Shown here: in pieces, positions 23,689 through 31,132 of the stretch
Numbering within the stretch: position 1 is the first letter of the stretch
Layout of the letters: every line of letters begins with the position of its first letter
Assembly (NCBI RefSeq): GCF_014451325.2
Contig: NZ_JACSCH020000017.1
Span: forward strand, 124,001 to 188,000
Reading direction: 5' to 3'
Source of the DNA: Streptomyces sp. CB02980
GTDB taxonomy: Bacteria; Actinomycetota; Actinomycetes; Streptomycetales; Streptomycetaceae
Length of the DNA stretch: 64,000 nt
Program-made: the position numbers and the translations under genes
Notes under the pieces: model-generated
Databases searched by the model: none
Told to the model about the DNA's origin: nothing
What the model saw: only the letters and a program-made list of their open reading frames with translations

Positions 23689-25178
23689 CCGCATCGGACG
23701 ACGGGCTCGGGGTCGATCTGCACCTGGAGCTGAGCGCCGCCGGCGGGCGGCGGGCCGTGCTCATCGCCGCCCTGCGCGAGGCCGTACGCGGCGGGCGACT
23801 GGCCCCGGGTACCCGGCTGCCGCCCTATCGGTCGCTCGCCGCCGACCTCGGCATCGCCCGGAACACCGTCGCCGACGCGTACGCCGAGCTCGTCGCCGAA
23901 GGCTGGCTCACCTCCCGCCAGGGCTCCGGGACCCGCGTCGCCGACCGGGTCGCCGCCCCCGCCCCCCGGCCCGTACGGACGACAGCGCCGCCCCCGCTCC
24001 CGTACGACCTCGTCCAGGGCAGGCCCGACCCCGGCGCCTTCCCCCGCGCCGCCTGGCTGGCGGCGGCCCGGCGGGCCCTGACCGCCGCGCCGCACGAGGC
24101 CTTCGGGATCGGCGACCCGCACGGCCGGATCGAACTGCGCCTGGCGCTCGCCGAGTACCTCGCGCGCGTGCGGGGCGTCCGCACCACCCCGGACCGGATC
24201 GTGGTCTGCTCCGGCGCCGCACACGCGCTGCGGCTCCTCGCGCGCGTGCTCGGCCCCGCGGACCCCTGGGCGGTCGAGGCGTACGGGCTGCCCTTCCACC
24301 GCGGGCTCCTCGCCGAGGCCGGAGTCACCACCCTGCCGGTGACCGTCGACGAGGACGGTGCGCGGGTCGCCGAAATCCCGGACCACGCGCGCGCGGTGCT
24401 GCTCACCCCCGCCCACCAGTTCCCCACCGGCGGGCCGCTGCACCCCGAGCGCCGGGCCGGGGTCCTGGAGTGGGCGCGGGCCTCCGGCGGTCTGGTGATC
24501 GAGGACGACTACGACGGGGAGTTCCGCTACGACCGGCGGCCCGTGGGCGCCGTCCAGGGCCTCGACCCCGAACGGACCGTCCTCATCGGCTCCGTCAGCA
24601 AGAGCCTCTCCCCCACCCTGCGGATCGGCTGGATGTGCCTGCCGTCCGCGCTGGTGGACCCGGTGGTCGCGGCGAAGGGCCAACGCGAGCCGTACGCCTC
24701 CGCGACGGACCAGCTCACCCTCGCGGACTTCCTCGCCTCCGGCGCGTACGACCGGCACGTCCGGCGGATGCGCCAGCGGCACCGCGGGCGGCGCGACCGG
24801 CTGACGGCGCTGCTCGCCGAACGGGTCCCGGCGGTACGGGTGACGGGCATCGCCGCCGGGCTGCACGCCGTCCTGGAGCTGCCCGCCGGCACGGAACGGG
24901 CAGCCCTCGCCGCGACGGCCCGACGCGGGGTCGCGGTGGAGGGCCTGGCCCCCTATCGCCATCCCGACGCCGGAGACCCGGCCCATCCGGACGACCCGGG
25001 TGACCCGGACAGCCCGGCACCCCCGGACAGCCCGGCACCCCCGGACTGTCCGGCACCTCCGGACGGCCCGGCACCTCCGGACGGCCTGGTCGTCGGCTAC
25101 GCCACGCCGCCGGAGCGGTTGTACCCGCGTGCGCTGGAGGCGCTGTGCGAGGGACTGTCCGAGGCGCTCGGGTCCTGA
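23685..25178 (+). CDS. MocR/PdxR-type GntR regulator with aminotransferase domain
   Basis: A 497-residue chimera: an N-terminal GntR winged helix (residues 20-80, LREAVRGGRLAPGTRLPPYR, then LGIARNTVADAYAELVAEGW and SGTRVA), a linker and a fold-type I aminotransferase domain. The PLP lysine is in LIGSVSKSLSPTLRIGW and DDYDGEFRYDR is the usual Asp-containing strand. Such proteins sense PLP or amino acids. A C-terminal insertion of repeated SPAPPD/GPAPPD units (about residues 425-460) is unusual. GTG 23685 overlaps the MarR stop. Its last 82 bp overlap the convergent oxidoreductase gene. Confidence 0.87.
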   Translation: MTASDDGLGVDLHLELSAAGGRRAVLIAALREAVRGGRLAPGTRLPPYRSLAADLGIARNTVADAYAELVAEGWLTSRQGSGTRVADRVAAPAPRPVRTTAPPPLPYDLVQGRPDPGAFPRAAWLAAARRALTAAPHEAFGIGDPHGRIELRLALAEYLARVRGVRTTPDRIVVCSGAAHALRLLARVLGPADPWAVEAYGLPFHRGLLAEAGVTTLPVTVDEDGARVAEIPDHARAVLLTPAHQFPTGGPLHPERRAGVLEWARASGGLVIEDDYDGEFRYDRRPVGAVQGLDPERTVLIGSVSKSLSPTLRIGWMCLPSALVDPVVAAKGQREPYASATDQLTLADFLASGAYDRHVRRMRQRHRGRRDRLTALLAERVPAVRVTGIAAGLHAVLELPAGTERAALAATARRGVAVEGLAPYRHPDAGDPAHPDDPGDPDSPAPPDSPAPPDCPAPPDGPAPPDGLVVGYATPPERLYPRALEALCEGLSEALGS

Positions 25179-26110
25179 AGGGCACCCTCCGTCGCCCTCG
25201 CCTCCGCCTTCGCTTCGGCCATCGCCTCCGCCGCCGTCAGGATCTCCGTGAGGCGGAGGCCGAAGCGGGCGTCACAGGCATCGGGTCCGCCCGTGCGGGC
25301 CGAGCCGATCAGGGCGTCCACCGCCGCGCCGAACGCCCCCACAGCCCCGTCCCAGCGGGGCAGTTCGGCCCGGCCCCCGGTGCCGTACAGGGTGAGGGCC
25401 GCCTCCGCCGCCTCCGGCGGCGCGCCGAGGGTGAGGGTGGCGGTGCTGCTCGCGCCCGAGGTGTGGCGGAGCACCAGGTGGTGGGTGTCCGCCGGGCCCC
25501 GCGCCGCGGTGATCTCCGTGACGTCTCCGAGGACCGGGAGGAGGACCGACAGGACGTGCGGGCCCACGTCCCACAGGCCGCCCTTCTCACGGCGCCAGGG
25601 CGAGGCCGCGTACTCGCTGGTCGACCCGGTCCCGTAGAGCGAGCCCAGCCAGTGCGCCTCGCCCAGGAACCAGCCGCCGACCGCCTCCTGTTCCTCGATC
25701 CAGCGGGCCGTCGGCTCCGCGAAGCGGAGCGTGCAGAAGACGACCGAGGCCACTCCCGCGGCCTCCACCGCCCCGGCCACCTCCCGCGCCCCGGCGACCG
25801 TCGTCGCGACCGGCTTGTCGAGGAGGACGTGGCAGCCGGCCTCGGCGGCCCGGACCGCCAGCGGGGCCTGGACGTCCGGCGGAAGCGCGAACGCGACGGC
25901 GTCGCTGGCCGCGAAGAGCGCGTCCACGTCGTCGTACGCGCGCGTGCCCGACGCGGCGGCGAGCGCGGCCGCCGCCTCGGGGCGTCTGCCCCACACCCCG
26001 CTGAACTCGATCCCCGGATGCCCTGCCAACGCGGGCGCGTGCGTGCGACCGGCCCAGGGGCCGGTGCCGAGGAGTCCGATACGGGGCTTCGCGCCCAGCT
26101 GCTTCGCCAT
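25097..26110 (-). CDS. Gfo/Idh/MocA-family oxidoreductase
   Basis: A 337-residue NAD(P)-dependent oxidoreductase. The N-terminal Rossmann motif RIGLLGTGPWAGRTHAPAL and the EKP-type motif HVLLDKPVATTV are diagnostic; the catalytic DxxxH region is WDVGPHVLSVLLPVLGD. The substrate is probably a sugar or inositol derivative but cannot be specified. The final 30 residues (ALQDPSASDSPSHSASS...) are low complexity and are encoded by DNA that is also the 3' end of the convergent MocR gene (82-bp overlap). ATG 26110 is preceded by no clear ribosome site. Confidence 0.83.
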   Translation of the reverse strand: MAKQLGAKPRIGLLGTGPWAGRTHAPALAGHPGIEFSGVWGRRPEAAAALAAASGTRAYDDVDALFAASDAVAFALPPDVQAPLAVRAAEAGCHVLLDKPVATTVAGAREVAGAVEAAGVASVVFCTLRFAEPTARWIEEQEAVGGWFLGEAHWLGSLYGTGSTSEYAASPWRREKGGLWDVGPHVLSVLLPVLGDVTEITAARGPADTHHLVLRHTSGASSTATLTLGAPPEAAEAALTLYGTGGRAELPRWDGAVGAFGAAVDALIGSARTGGPDACDARFGLRLTEILTAAEAMAEAKAEARATEGALQDPSASDSPSHSASSARGYNRSGGVA

Positions 26111-26333
26111 GCCCCCAGTGTGCCGGGTGACTCCGACAACGGGCCTCCGCGGGATCCCGCCCGTGGCCCTCCCCGAAATCCGCTCGCGGCCCTCCCCCCG
26201 CCCGGTGCTAGCGTTTCCTGGCCGGCCGCGGGACTTCGGTGCGACTTCCGGAACCTGCCTCTGAAGCAACGTCTTCGCTGTTCGTGCCCTCATTCCCCGG
26301 CCGGCACCCACGCGGTACGAGAAGGAGAGACCC

Positions 26334-27743
26334 GTGTCCGAGCTCGTCGCCGCCGAGGACGTGCTCCTCTTCGTCAACGCCGCCGTGACCGCCACCGGCC
26401 AGCGCGAGTTCCGTTCCTCCGCCGCCGAGCAGCGGTTCTCGCTCCGCTTCGTCCACGAGTACGTACGGGTCAACTACCGGCCCGTGTACGCCGCTGCCCT
26501 CGCGCTCGACATCAACCACCACAACGCCGCCCTCATCGTCGAGCAGCTCCTGCGCACCGCCGACGAGGCGGGCGGACCCGAGGAGAAGCGGGCCGAGGGA
26601 CGGCTGATCGGGGCGCGGCTCGCACTGCTGCCGCCGCAGCGGGTCTACCGGCTGTTCCGTACGCTGCGCGCCGCCGGCGTCAACAACCGGCGTACGCGCG
26701 CGATCGTGCGCGCGTGGCTCGCGGCCCGCCCCGATCCCGCCCTGGACGCGGTGAAGTACCGGAGCGGTCTGAAGGCCACCCTCCGGCACGTCCACGGGCG
26801 GCTGCCCGACCCCGAGACCGGGGACTTCCTCTTCGCGCCGGGGCGCCGGGTCCGGTACGAGAACCCGACGCTCGACGCCTTCCGCCGCGCCCGTTACGAG
26901 CAGGGCGCGCTGTACGAGCTGCCGTTCACCGTCGCCGAGGGTTTCGCCGCCAAGCACGGCGTACCGCGCGCGGTGTTCCTTGAGCGGATCGCGCCCCGGA
27001 TGACCCGGCTCGAACAGCTCAGGACCGAGCGGGCCGCCGACCTGTCCGTGATGCCGCTGACCCGGCTCGCCCTGTACGTCCTCTCGCTGCCGTTCGGCGA
27101 GCGCGTGCAGCGGCGGGCCGAGCTGACGGGAGCGCTGCGGGCCGCGGCCCGGCGCGCGGCGGGGCCGTACGCGGGGAGCTGGGGGCGGGTCACGGCCGTG
27201 CTCGACGACAGCTTCTCCTCCTCGGGCTCGGCGGTGAAGCGGCGCCGCCCGCTGGCCGTCGCGCTCGGCTCCCACCACCTCCTGGAGGCCCTCGCGGCGC
27301 CGGGGGCGTACACCCCGCTCTGGACCTCGGGCGGCGACGACCCGCTGCTCGTCCGGCCGTACGGGCCGACCCCGCTGGGCCTGCGGATCCTGGACGGTCT
27401 GGAGACCGGCCCGGACCGGCTCGTGATCGTCTCGGACGGCTGGGACAACGCCCCGCCGGGGCTCGCGGGCGAGGTGCTGCGGGTGTGGCGGTCGCGTCTT
27501 GATCCGGAGCGCCGGACGAGCGTGGTGCACCTGAACCCCGTATACGACGCGCAGGGTTTCGACGTACGCCGGCTCGCCCCGAGCGTGCCCGCCGCCGGCA
27601 TCCGGGACGCGGAGGATCTGGCGGCACTGGTGGAGATCGCGCAGTTCGCCGAGGGGCGGACGGGGTTCGCGGAGCTGCGGGCCTATCTGGACCGACGGGT
27701 GGAGCTGTTCCTGAAGGCGGCGGAGGAAGGGGGACGGGGATGA
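26334..27743 (+). CDS. vWA-domain protein with helical N-terminus (TROVE-like architecture)
   Basis: A 469-residue cytoplasmic protein of unknown function. Residues 1-270 are all-helical and basic (FSLRFVHEYVRVNYRPVYAA, LDINHHNAALIVEQLL, VNNRRTRAIVRAWLAARPD). The C-terminal 180 residues look like a von Willebrand A domain: AVLDDSFSSSGSA supplies a D-x-S-x-S MIDAS motif and RLVIVSDGWDNAPPG the later Asp. Helical repeats plus a vWA resemble Ro60/TROVE RNA-binding proteins, but I cannot confirm homology. GTG 26334 has AAGGAG upstream. The next gene overlaps it by ATGA, so the two work together. Confidence 0.65.
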   Translation: MSELVAAEDVLLFVNAAVTATGQREFRSSAAEQRFSLRFVHEYVRVNYRPVYAAALALDINHHNAALIVEQLLRTADEAGGPEEKRAEGRLIGARLALLPPQRVYRLFRTLRAAGVNNRRTRAIVRAWLAARPDPALDAVKYRSGLKATLRHVHGRLPDPETGDFLFAPGRRVRYENPTLDAFRRARYEQGALYELPFTVAEGFAAKHGVPRAVFLERIAPRMTRLEQLRTERAADLSVMPLTRLALYVLSLPFGERVQRRAELTGALRAAARRAAGPYAGSWGRVTAVLDDSFSSSGSAVKRRRPLAVALGSHHLLEALAAPGAYTPLWTSGGDDPLLVRPYGPTPLGLRILDGLETGPDRLVIVSDGWDNAPPGLAGEVLRVWRSRLDPERRTSVVHLNPVYDAQGFDVRRLAPSVPAAGIRDAEDLAALVEIAQFAEGRTGFAELRAYLDRRVELFLKAAEEGGRG

Positions 27744-28966
27744 CCCGGATCGATCTGACCGGGCTCGACGTCCGGCCCGCGCAGGTGTGGGGCGGGGTGC
27801 GGCTGGTGCCGCTGGTACGGGCCGAGCCGGTACCCGGGCTGCGGCTGCACCGGGAGGTGTACGGCGGCCTCGGCGCGGTGGACCTGCCCGACCGCACTAC
27901 TTACACCTCGTACGTCCCGCACGGGTTCGTCGCCGACTGGACGCGGGCGGGGACGGGGTCCGAGCCGGACCCGGCGCCGGGGGCGGGCCGGGAGTCCGCC
28001 GCGTACGGGACCCGGCTCGGCGGCGGAGGCGGCGGGCGAGGAGACGGTGGCCGCGACGAGGCGCCGGACTGCGTGCCCGTGCGCCGGATCCACCGGATGG
28101 CCAAGCGGCGGCGCGACAAGGACGGGCGCGCCGGGTCGCGGCTCCGTTTCCTGCCGCTGCACCTCGCCCTGGAGGGCTATCTCGCGCTGCACTTCGGCGG
28201 TCCCTCGATCGTCTGGGACGAGTGGTCCCGCGAGGCGGTCCGGCACGGCCTCTCCCCGCGCGCCGAGGCGGCGTACGCGGGGTGGAGCGTGTCCGGGCTC
28301 ACGGAGGCGCTGCGGATCTTCGAGGTCCACCCGGGCCAGTGCGGGCTGCTCCTGTACGTGGCCGACGCGCTGGCCGCCGCCTTCGTGGTGCCGCACCCGG
28401 ACGACTACCGCCTGCTGCACCCGACGCTCGTCGAGGACCTGTACGGGGAGCTGGTCCACCAGTACGCGTACTACGGCGGCCCGGTGCCCGAGTTCACGGC
28501 ACGGATCCGGGACGGGGCCGGTGGCATCCGTACCCTCGCGGACCTGCGGGCGGCGGCCCGGGAGCAGGAGCGGGCCTGGGCAGTGGCGCACGACGGGATC
28601 ATGGCGCGGGACCTGCTGGAGACCTCGTACGCCTTCGAGCGGGCCTACCGGGCCGGGCCGTTCGATCTGCACCGGTTCCTGCCGCCGTTCGAGCGGGGCG
28701 GGCGGGAGCAGCACATCGGGGAGCTGATCACCGACCGCAAGGGACGGACGGCCTATCTGAAGACGTTCCGGCTCTCGGAGAACCAGATCCGGAAGGGGTA
28801 CCTGCTGCGGCGGCTGGCCGACTGCGACTGGCACCTGGGGCGGACGGCGGAGGCCCTGGGGACCTCGTACGCGGAGGTCGTACGGCGTGTCCGGAGCGCG
28901 GGTCTCGGCACGTTCCTGAACGAGCACTCCGTCGCACAGCGGCTCCGCGAAGATCGGGAAAGCTGA
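27740..28966 (+). CDS. Uncharacterised protein with C-terminal Fis-like HTH, partner of the vWA protein
   Basis: A 408-residue protein. The N-terminus (WGGVRLVPLVRAEPVPGLRL, HREVYGG, TSYVPHGFVADW) and the middle (LPLHLALEGYLALHFGGPSI, then HPGQCGLLLYVADALAAAFV and PHPDDYRLLHPTLVEDLYGE) form domains I do not recognise with certainty; the ARPP-type domains described for some conflict-related loci are a possibility. The C-terminus (LLRRLADCDWHLGRTAEALG, then TSYAEVVRRVRSAGLG) has the shape of a Fis/NtrC-type HTH. Between them is a glycine-rich linker (about 105-120). It is translationally coupled to the vWA gene. The glnII GlnR site begins right after its stop. Confidence 0.6.
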   Translation: MTRIDLTGLDVRPAQVWGGVRLVPLVRAEPVPGLRLHREVYGGLGAVDLPDRTTYTSYVPHGFVADWTRAGTGSEPDPAPGAGRESAAYGTRLGGGGGGRGDGGRDEAPDCVPVRRIHRMAKRRRDKDGRAGSRLRFLPLHLALEGYLALHFGGPSIVWDEWSREAVRHGLSPRAEAAYAGWSVSGLTEALRIFEVHPGQCGLLLYVADALAAAFVVPHPDDYRLLHPTLVEDLYGELVHQYAYYGGPVPEFTARIRDGAGGIRTLADLRAAAREQERAWAVAHDGIMARDLLETSYAFERAYRAGPFDLHRFLPPFERGGREQHIGELITDRKGRTAYLKTFRLSENQIRKGYLLRRLADCDWHLGRTAEALGTSYAEVVRRVRSAGLGTFLNEHSVAQRLREDRES

Positions 28967-29004
28967 GTAACACGGGGTTCACATTCGGGCAACCGACGGG
29001 AAAT
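28967..29004. promoter_or_regulatory. Tandem GlnR binding site upstream of glnII
   Basis: GTAAC (28967-28971), TTCAC (28978-28982), GCAAC (28989-28993) and GAAAT (29000-29004) are each separated by six bases, the 22-bp-periodic GlnR layout. Boxes 1, 3 and 4 fit gTnAC/GaAAC well; box 2 is poor. It begins on the base after the preceding stop codon and lies 101-138 bp before glnII. Confidence 0.75.
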
Positions 29005-29104
29005 CCCGTGTTGCGAAGCTGCGACCGGACACAGACACCGCAGCTTCTCGCAGCGCCGCGAGCCGCCGCGACACCCGCAGCAGCACGCCCAAAGGATGAG
29101 GCCA

Positions 29105-30136
29105 GTGACCTTCAAGGCTGAGTACATCTGGATCGACGGCACCGAGCCGACCGCGAAGCTTCGTTCCAAGACGAAGATCATCGTGGGCGGGGGCGCCACG
29201 CTCGGCGAGCTGCCGATCTGGGGCTTCGACGGTTCCAGCACGAACCAGGCCAAGGGCCACGCCTCGGACCGTGTCCTCAAGCCGGTCTTCGTCTGCCCGG
29301 ACCCGATCCGCGGCGGCGACGACGTCCTGGTGCTGTGCGAGGTCCTCAACACGGACATGACGCCGCACGAGTCCAACACGCGTGCCGCGCTGGCCGAGGT
29401 CGCCGCGAAGTTCGCCGCTCAGGAGCCGATCTTCGGCATCGAGCAGGAGTACACGTTCTTCGAGGGCACCCGCCCGCTCGGCTTCCCGGTCAACGGCTTC
29501 CCGGCCGCTCAGGGCGGCTACTACTGCGGTGTCGGCGCGGACGAGATCTTCGGCCGCCCGATCGTCGAGGCGCACCTGGAGAACTGCCTCAAGGCCGGTC
29601 TCGGCATCTCCGGCATCAACGCCGAGGTCATGCCGGGCCAGTGGGAGTTCCAGGTCGGCCCGCTGGCGCCGCTCGAGGTCTCGGACCAGCTGTGGATCGC
29701 CCGCTGGCTGCTGTACCGCACGGCCGAGGACTTCAACGTCTCCGCGACGCTGGACCCGAAGCCGGTGAAGGGCGACTGGAACGGCGCGGGCGCGCACACC
29801 AACTTCTCGACGAAGGCGATGCGCGAGGGCTACGACGCGATCATCACCGCCGCCGAGTCCCTCGGCGAGGGCTCGAAGCCGCTCGACCACGTCAAGAACT
29901 ACGGCGCCGGCATCGACGACCGCCTGACGGGCCTGCACGAGACCGCCCCGTGGGACCAGTACTCCTACGGCGTCTCGGACCGCGGCGCGTCGGTCCGCAT
30001 CCCGTGGCAGGTCGAGCAGGACCAGAAGGGCTACATCGAGGACCGCCGCCCGAACGCCAACGTGGACCCGTACACGGTGACCCGCCTCCTGGTGGACACC
30101 TGCTGCGAGGCCCTGGCGAAGGCCGGCCAGGTCTGA
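29105..30136 (+). CDS. glnII: Glutamine synthetase, type II (eukaryote-type)
   Basis: A 343-residue GSII, octameric or decameric in the cytoplasm. Motifs include WGFDGSSTNQAKGHASD, FGIEQEYTFF, GAGAHTNFSTKAMRE and the ATP-site segment WDQYSYGVSDRGASVRIP. It has no GlnE adenylylation loop, as expected of the type. I chose GTG 29105 (with AAAGGATGAGG upstream), which gives the family's usual length; ATG 29096 would add three residues. A tandem GlnR site upstream indicates nitrogen control with glnA. A strong hairpin follows. Confidence 0.96.
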   Translation: MTFKAEYIWIDGTEPTAKLRSKTKIIVGGGATLGELPIWGFDGSSTNQAKGHASDRVLKPVFVCPDPIRGGDDVLVLCEVLNTDMTPHESNTRAALAEVAAKFAAQEPIFGIEQEYTFFEGTRPLGFPVNGFPAAQGGYYCGVGADEIFGRPIVEAHLENCLKAGLGISGINAEVMPGQWEFQVGPLAPLEVSDQLWIARWLLYRTAEDFNVSATLDPKPVKGDWNGAGAHTNFSTKAMREGYDAIITAAESLGEGSKPLDHVKNYGAGIDDRLTGLHETAPWDQYSYGVSDRGASVRIPWQVEQDQKGYIEDRRPNANVDPYTVTRLLVDTCCEALAKAGQV

Positions 30137-30153
30137 TCCGCACGTCTTCACGT

Positions 30154-30189
30154 CGAGAGGCGCCCACCCTTCCCGGTGGGCGCCTCTCG
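30154..30189 (+). terminator. Terminator after glnII
   Basis: A perfect 15-bp stem (30154-30168 with 30175-30189) with a CTTCCC loop, 17 bp after the glnII stop. Confidence 0.8.
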
Positions 30190-30336
30190 GCGTTCGTGCC
30201 GGGCTCCTCCCGGCGCGAGAGGGGGCTCCTCACGGCGTACGGACCGGGGTGCCTCTCCCGGCATGTGGGAAGCACGACACGGGGTTTGGCCGACGAAGGG
30301 GTCGTCGGGGGCATTCCCTTCTGGTTCAATAGGGAT

Positions 30337-30459
30337 ATGGCCATCACACAGAACGACACCGCGACGGGTCGTCACGACCTCGAGCCGTTCTGGCCTTCCC
30401 GGCAGCATCACGACTTCGACCGGGTGTGTTGCCGCGCGAGGAACGCGTCGGCCCTCTAA
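30337..30459 (+). CDS. Possible 40-aa Cys-containing leader peptide
   Basis: A small open frame of 40 codons in the 428-bp gap between glnII and the wHTH gene. It ends RQHHDFDRVCCRARNASAL, resembling the H-x-D-L/F-x-R-V...C pattern of short leader peptides found before sulfur-related genes in actinobacteria; tandem Cys codons (TGT TGC) would suit ribosome stalling when cysteine is short. There is no clear ribosome site. It lies 105 bp before the wHTH start. Coding status is inferred from pattern only. Otherwise the gap holds the glnII terminator and nothing else that I can see. Confidence 0.35.
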   Translation: MAITQNDTATGRHDLEPFWPSRQHHDFDRVCCRARNASAL

Positions 30460-30564
30460 AGCCCTGATCGGTTCGGTCCGATCCACGGCCTTCGGCCGAC
30501 GCGCACGACGTATGACGTACGACTCCTGTCCGTCCGTTCCTCCGCGCGAAAGAGCTGACCTCCC

Positions 30565-31119
30565 ATGGCCCAGACCGCTCACAGCACCCCCACCGCCGTT
30601 CGTCCCGGCCGTCACCGACTGCGTGCCGTCGATCCCAACGAGGTCGTCGACTTCGCGCAGGTCGCCGACTTCCTGCCGCCCGGTGCCACCCTGCTGCCCG
30701 CTCCCCCGCACACGCTGCCGACGCTGCCGGGCCGGCCGCCGATGGTCGGGTACCTCGTGCTCGTACCGGCCGATCAGCAGCCGCGGCTGCCCGTCGCCGC
30801 TCCCGCGCCCGCGCCCGTCGCCGCCGCGGTGGAGGACCAGGGGCCCGTGGTCATCGACGGCGTCCAGCGGATCGCCGTCGTGGACGGTCAGGCGCTCGAC
30901 CTGACATATCTCGAGTTCGAATTGCTCGCCCATCTGGTGGCGCACCCCCACCGGGTCCACACCCGCGACCAGTTGGTCACCACCGTGTGGGGGTACGGCC
31001 ACGTCGGCGACGGACGTACCGTCGACGTGCACGTGGCCCGGCTGCGGCGGAAGCTGGGCGCCGAGCACCGCCACACGATCCAGACCGTGCGGCGGGTCGG
31101 CTACAAGTACACGCCCTGA
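30565..31119 (+). CDS. OmpR-type winged-helix protein without receiver domain
   Basis: A 184-residue protein. Residues 95-184 form a typical Trans_reg_C winged helix (LDLTYLEFELLAHLVAHPHR, then TRDQLVTTVWGYGHVGDGRT and VDVHVARLRRKLGAEH, ending RRVGYKYTP). The first 90 residues are Pro/Ala-rich with no response-regulator Asp, so control is not by phosphorylation. Targets unknown. ATG 30565 follows a weak ribosome site. Its stop lies 13 bp from the convergent PepSY gene. Confidence 0.82.
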   Translation: MAQTAHSTPTAVRPGRHRLRAVDPNEVVDFAQVADFLPPGATLLPAPPHTLPTLPGRPPMVGYLVLVPADQQPRLPVAAPAPAPVAAAVEDQGPVVIDGVQRIAVVDGQALDLTYLEFELLAHLVAHPHRVHTRDQLVTTVWGYGHVGDGRTVDVHVARLRRKLGAEHRHTIQTVRRVGYKYTP

Positions 31120-31132
31120 CGGGCTGGTTCGG

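Noticed and set aside
26334..27743. Calling the vWA protein a true Ro60/TROVE protein
   Set aside because: Architecture is similar but I do not see TROVE sequence signatures, so only 'TROVE-like' is justified.
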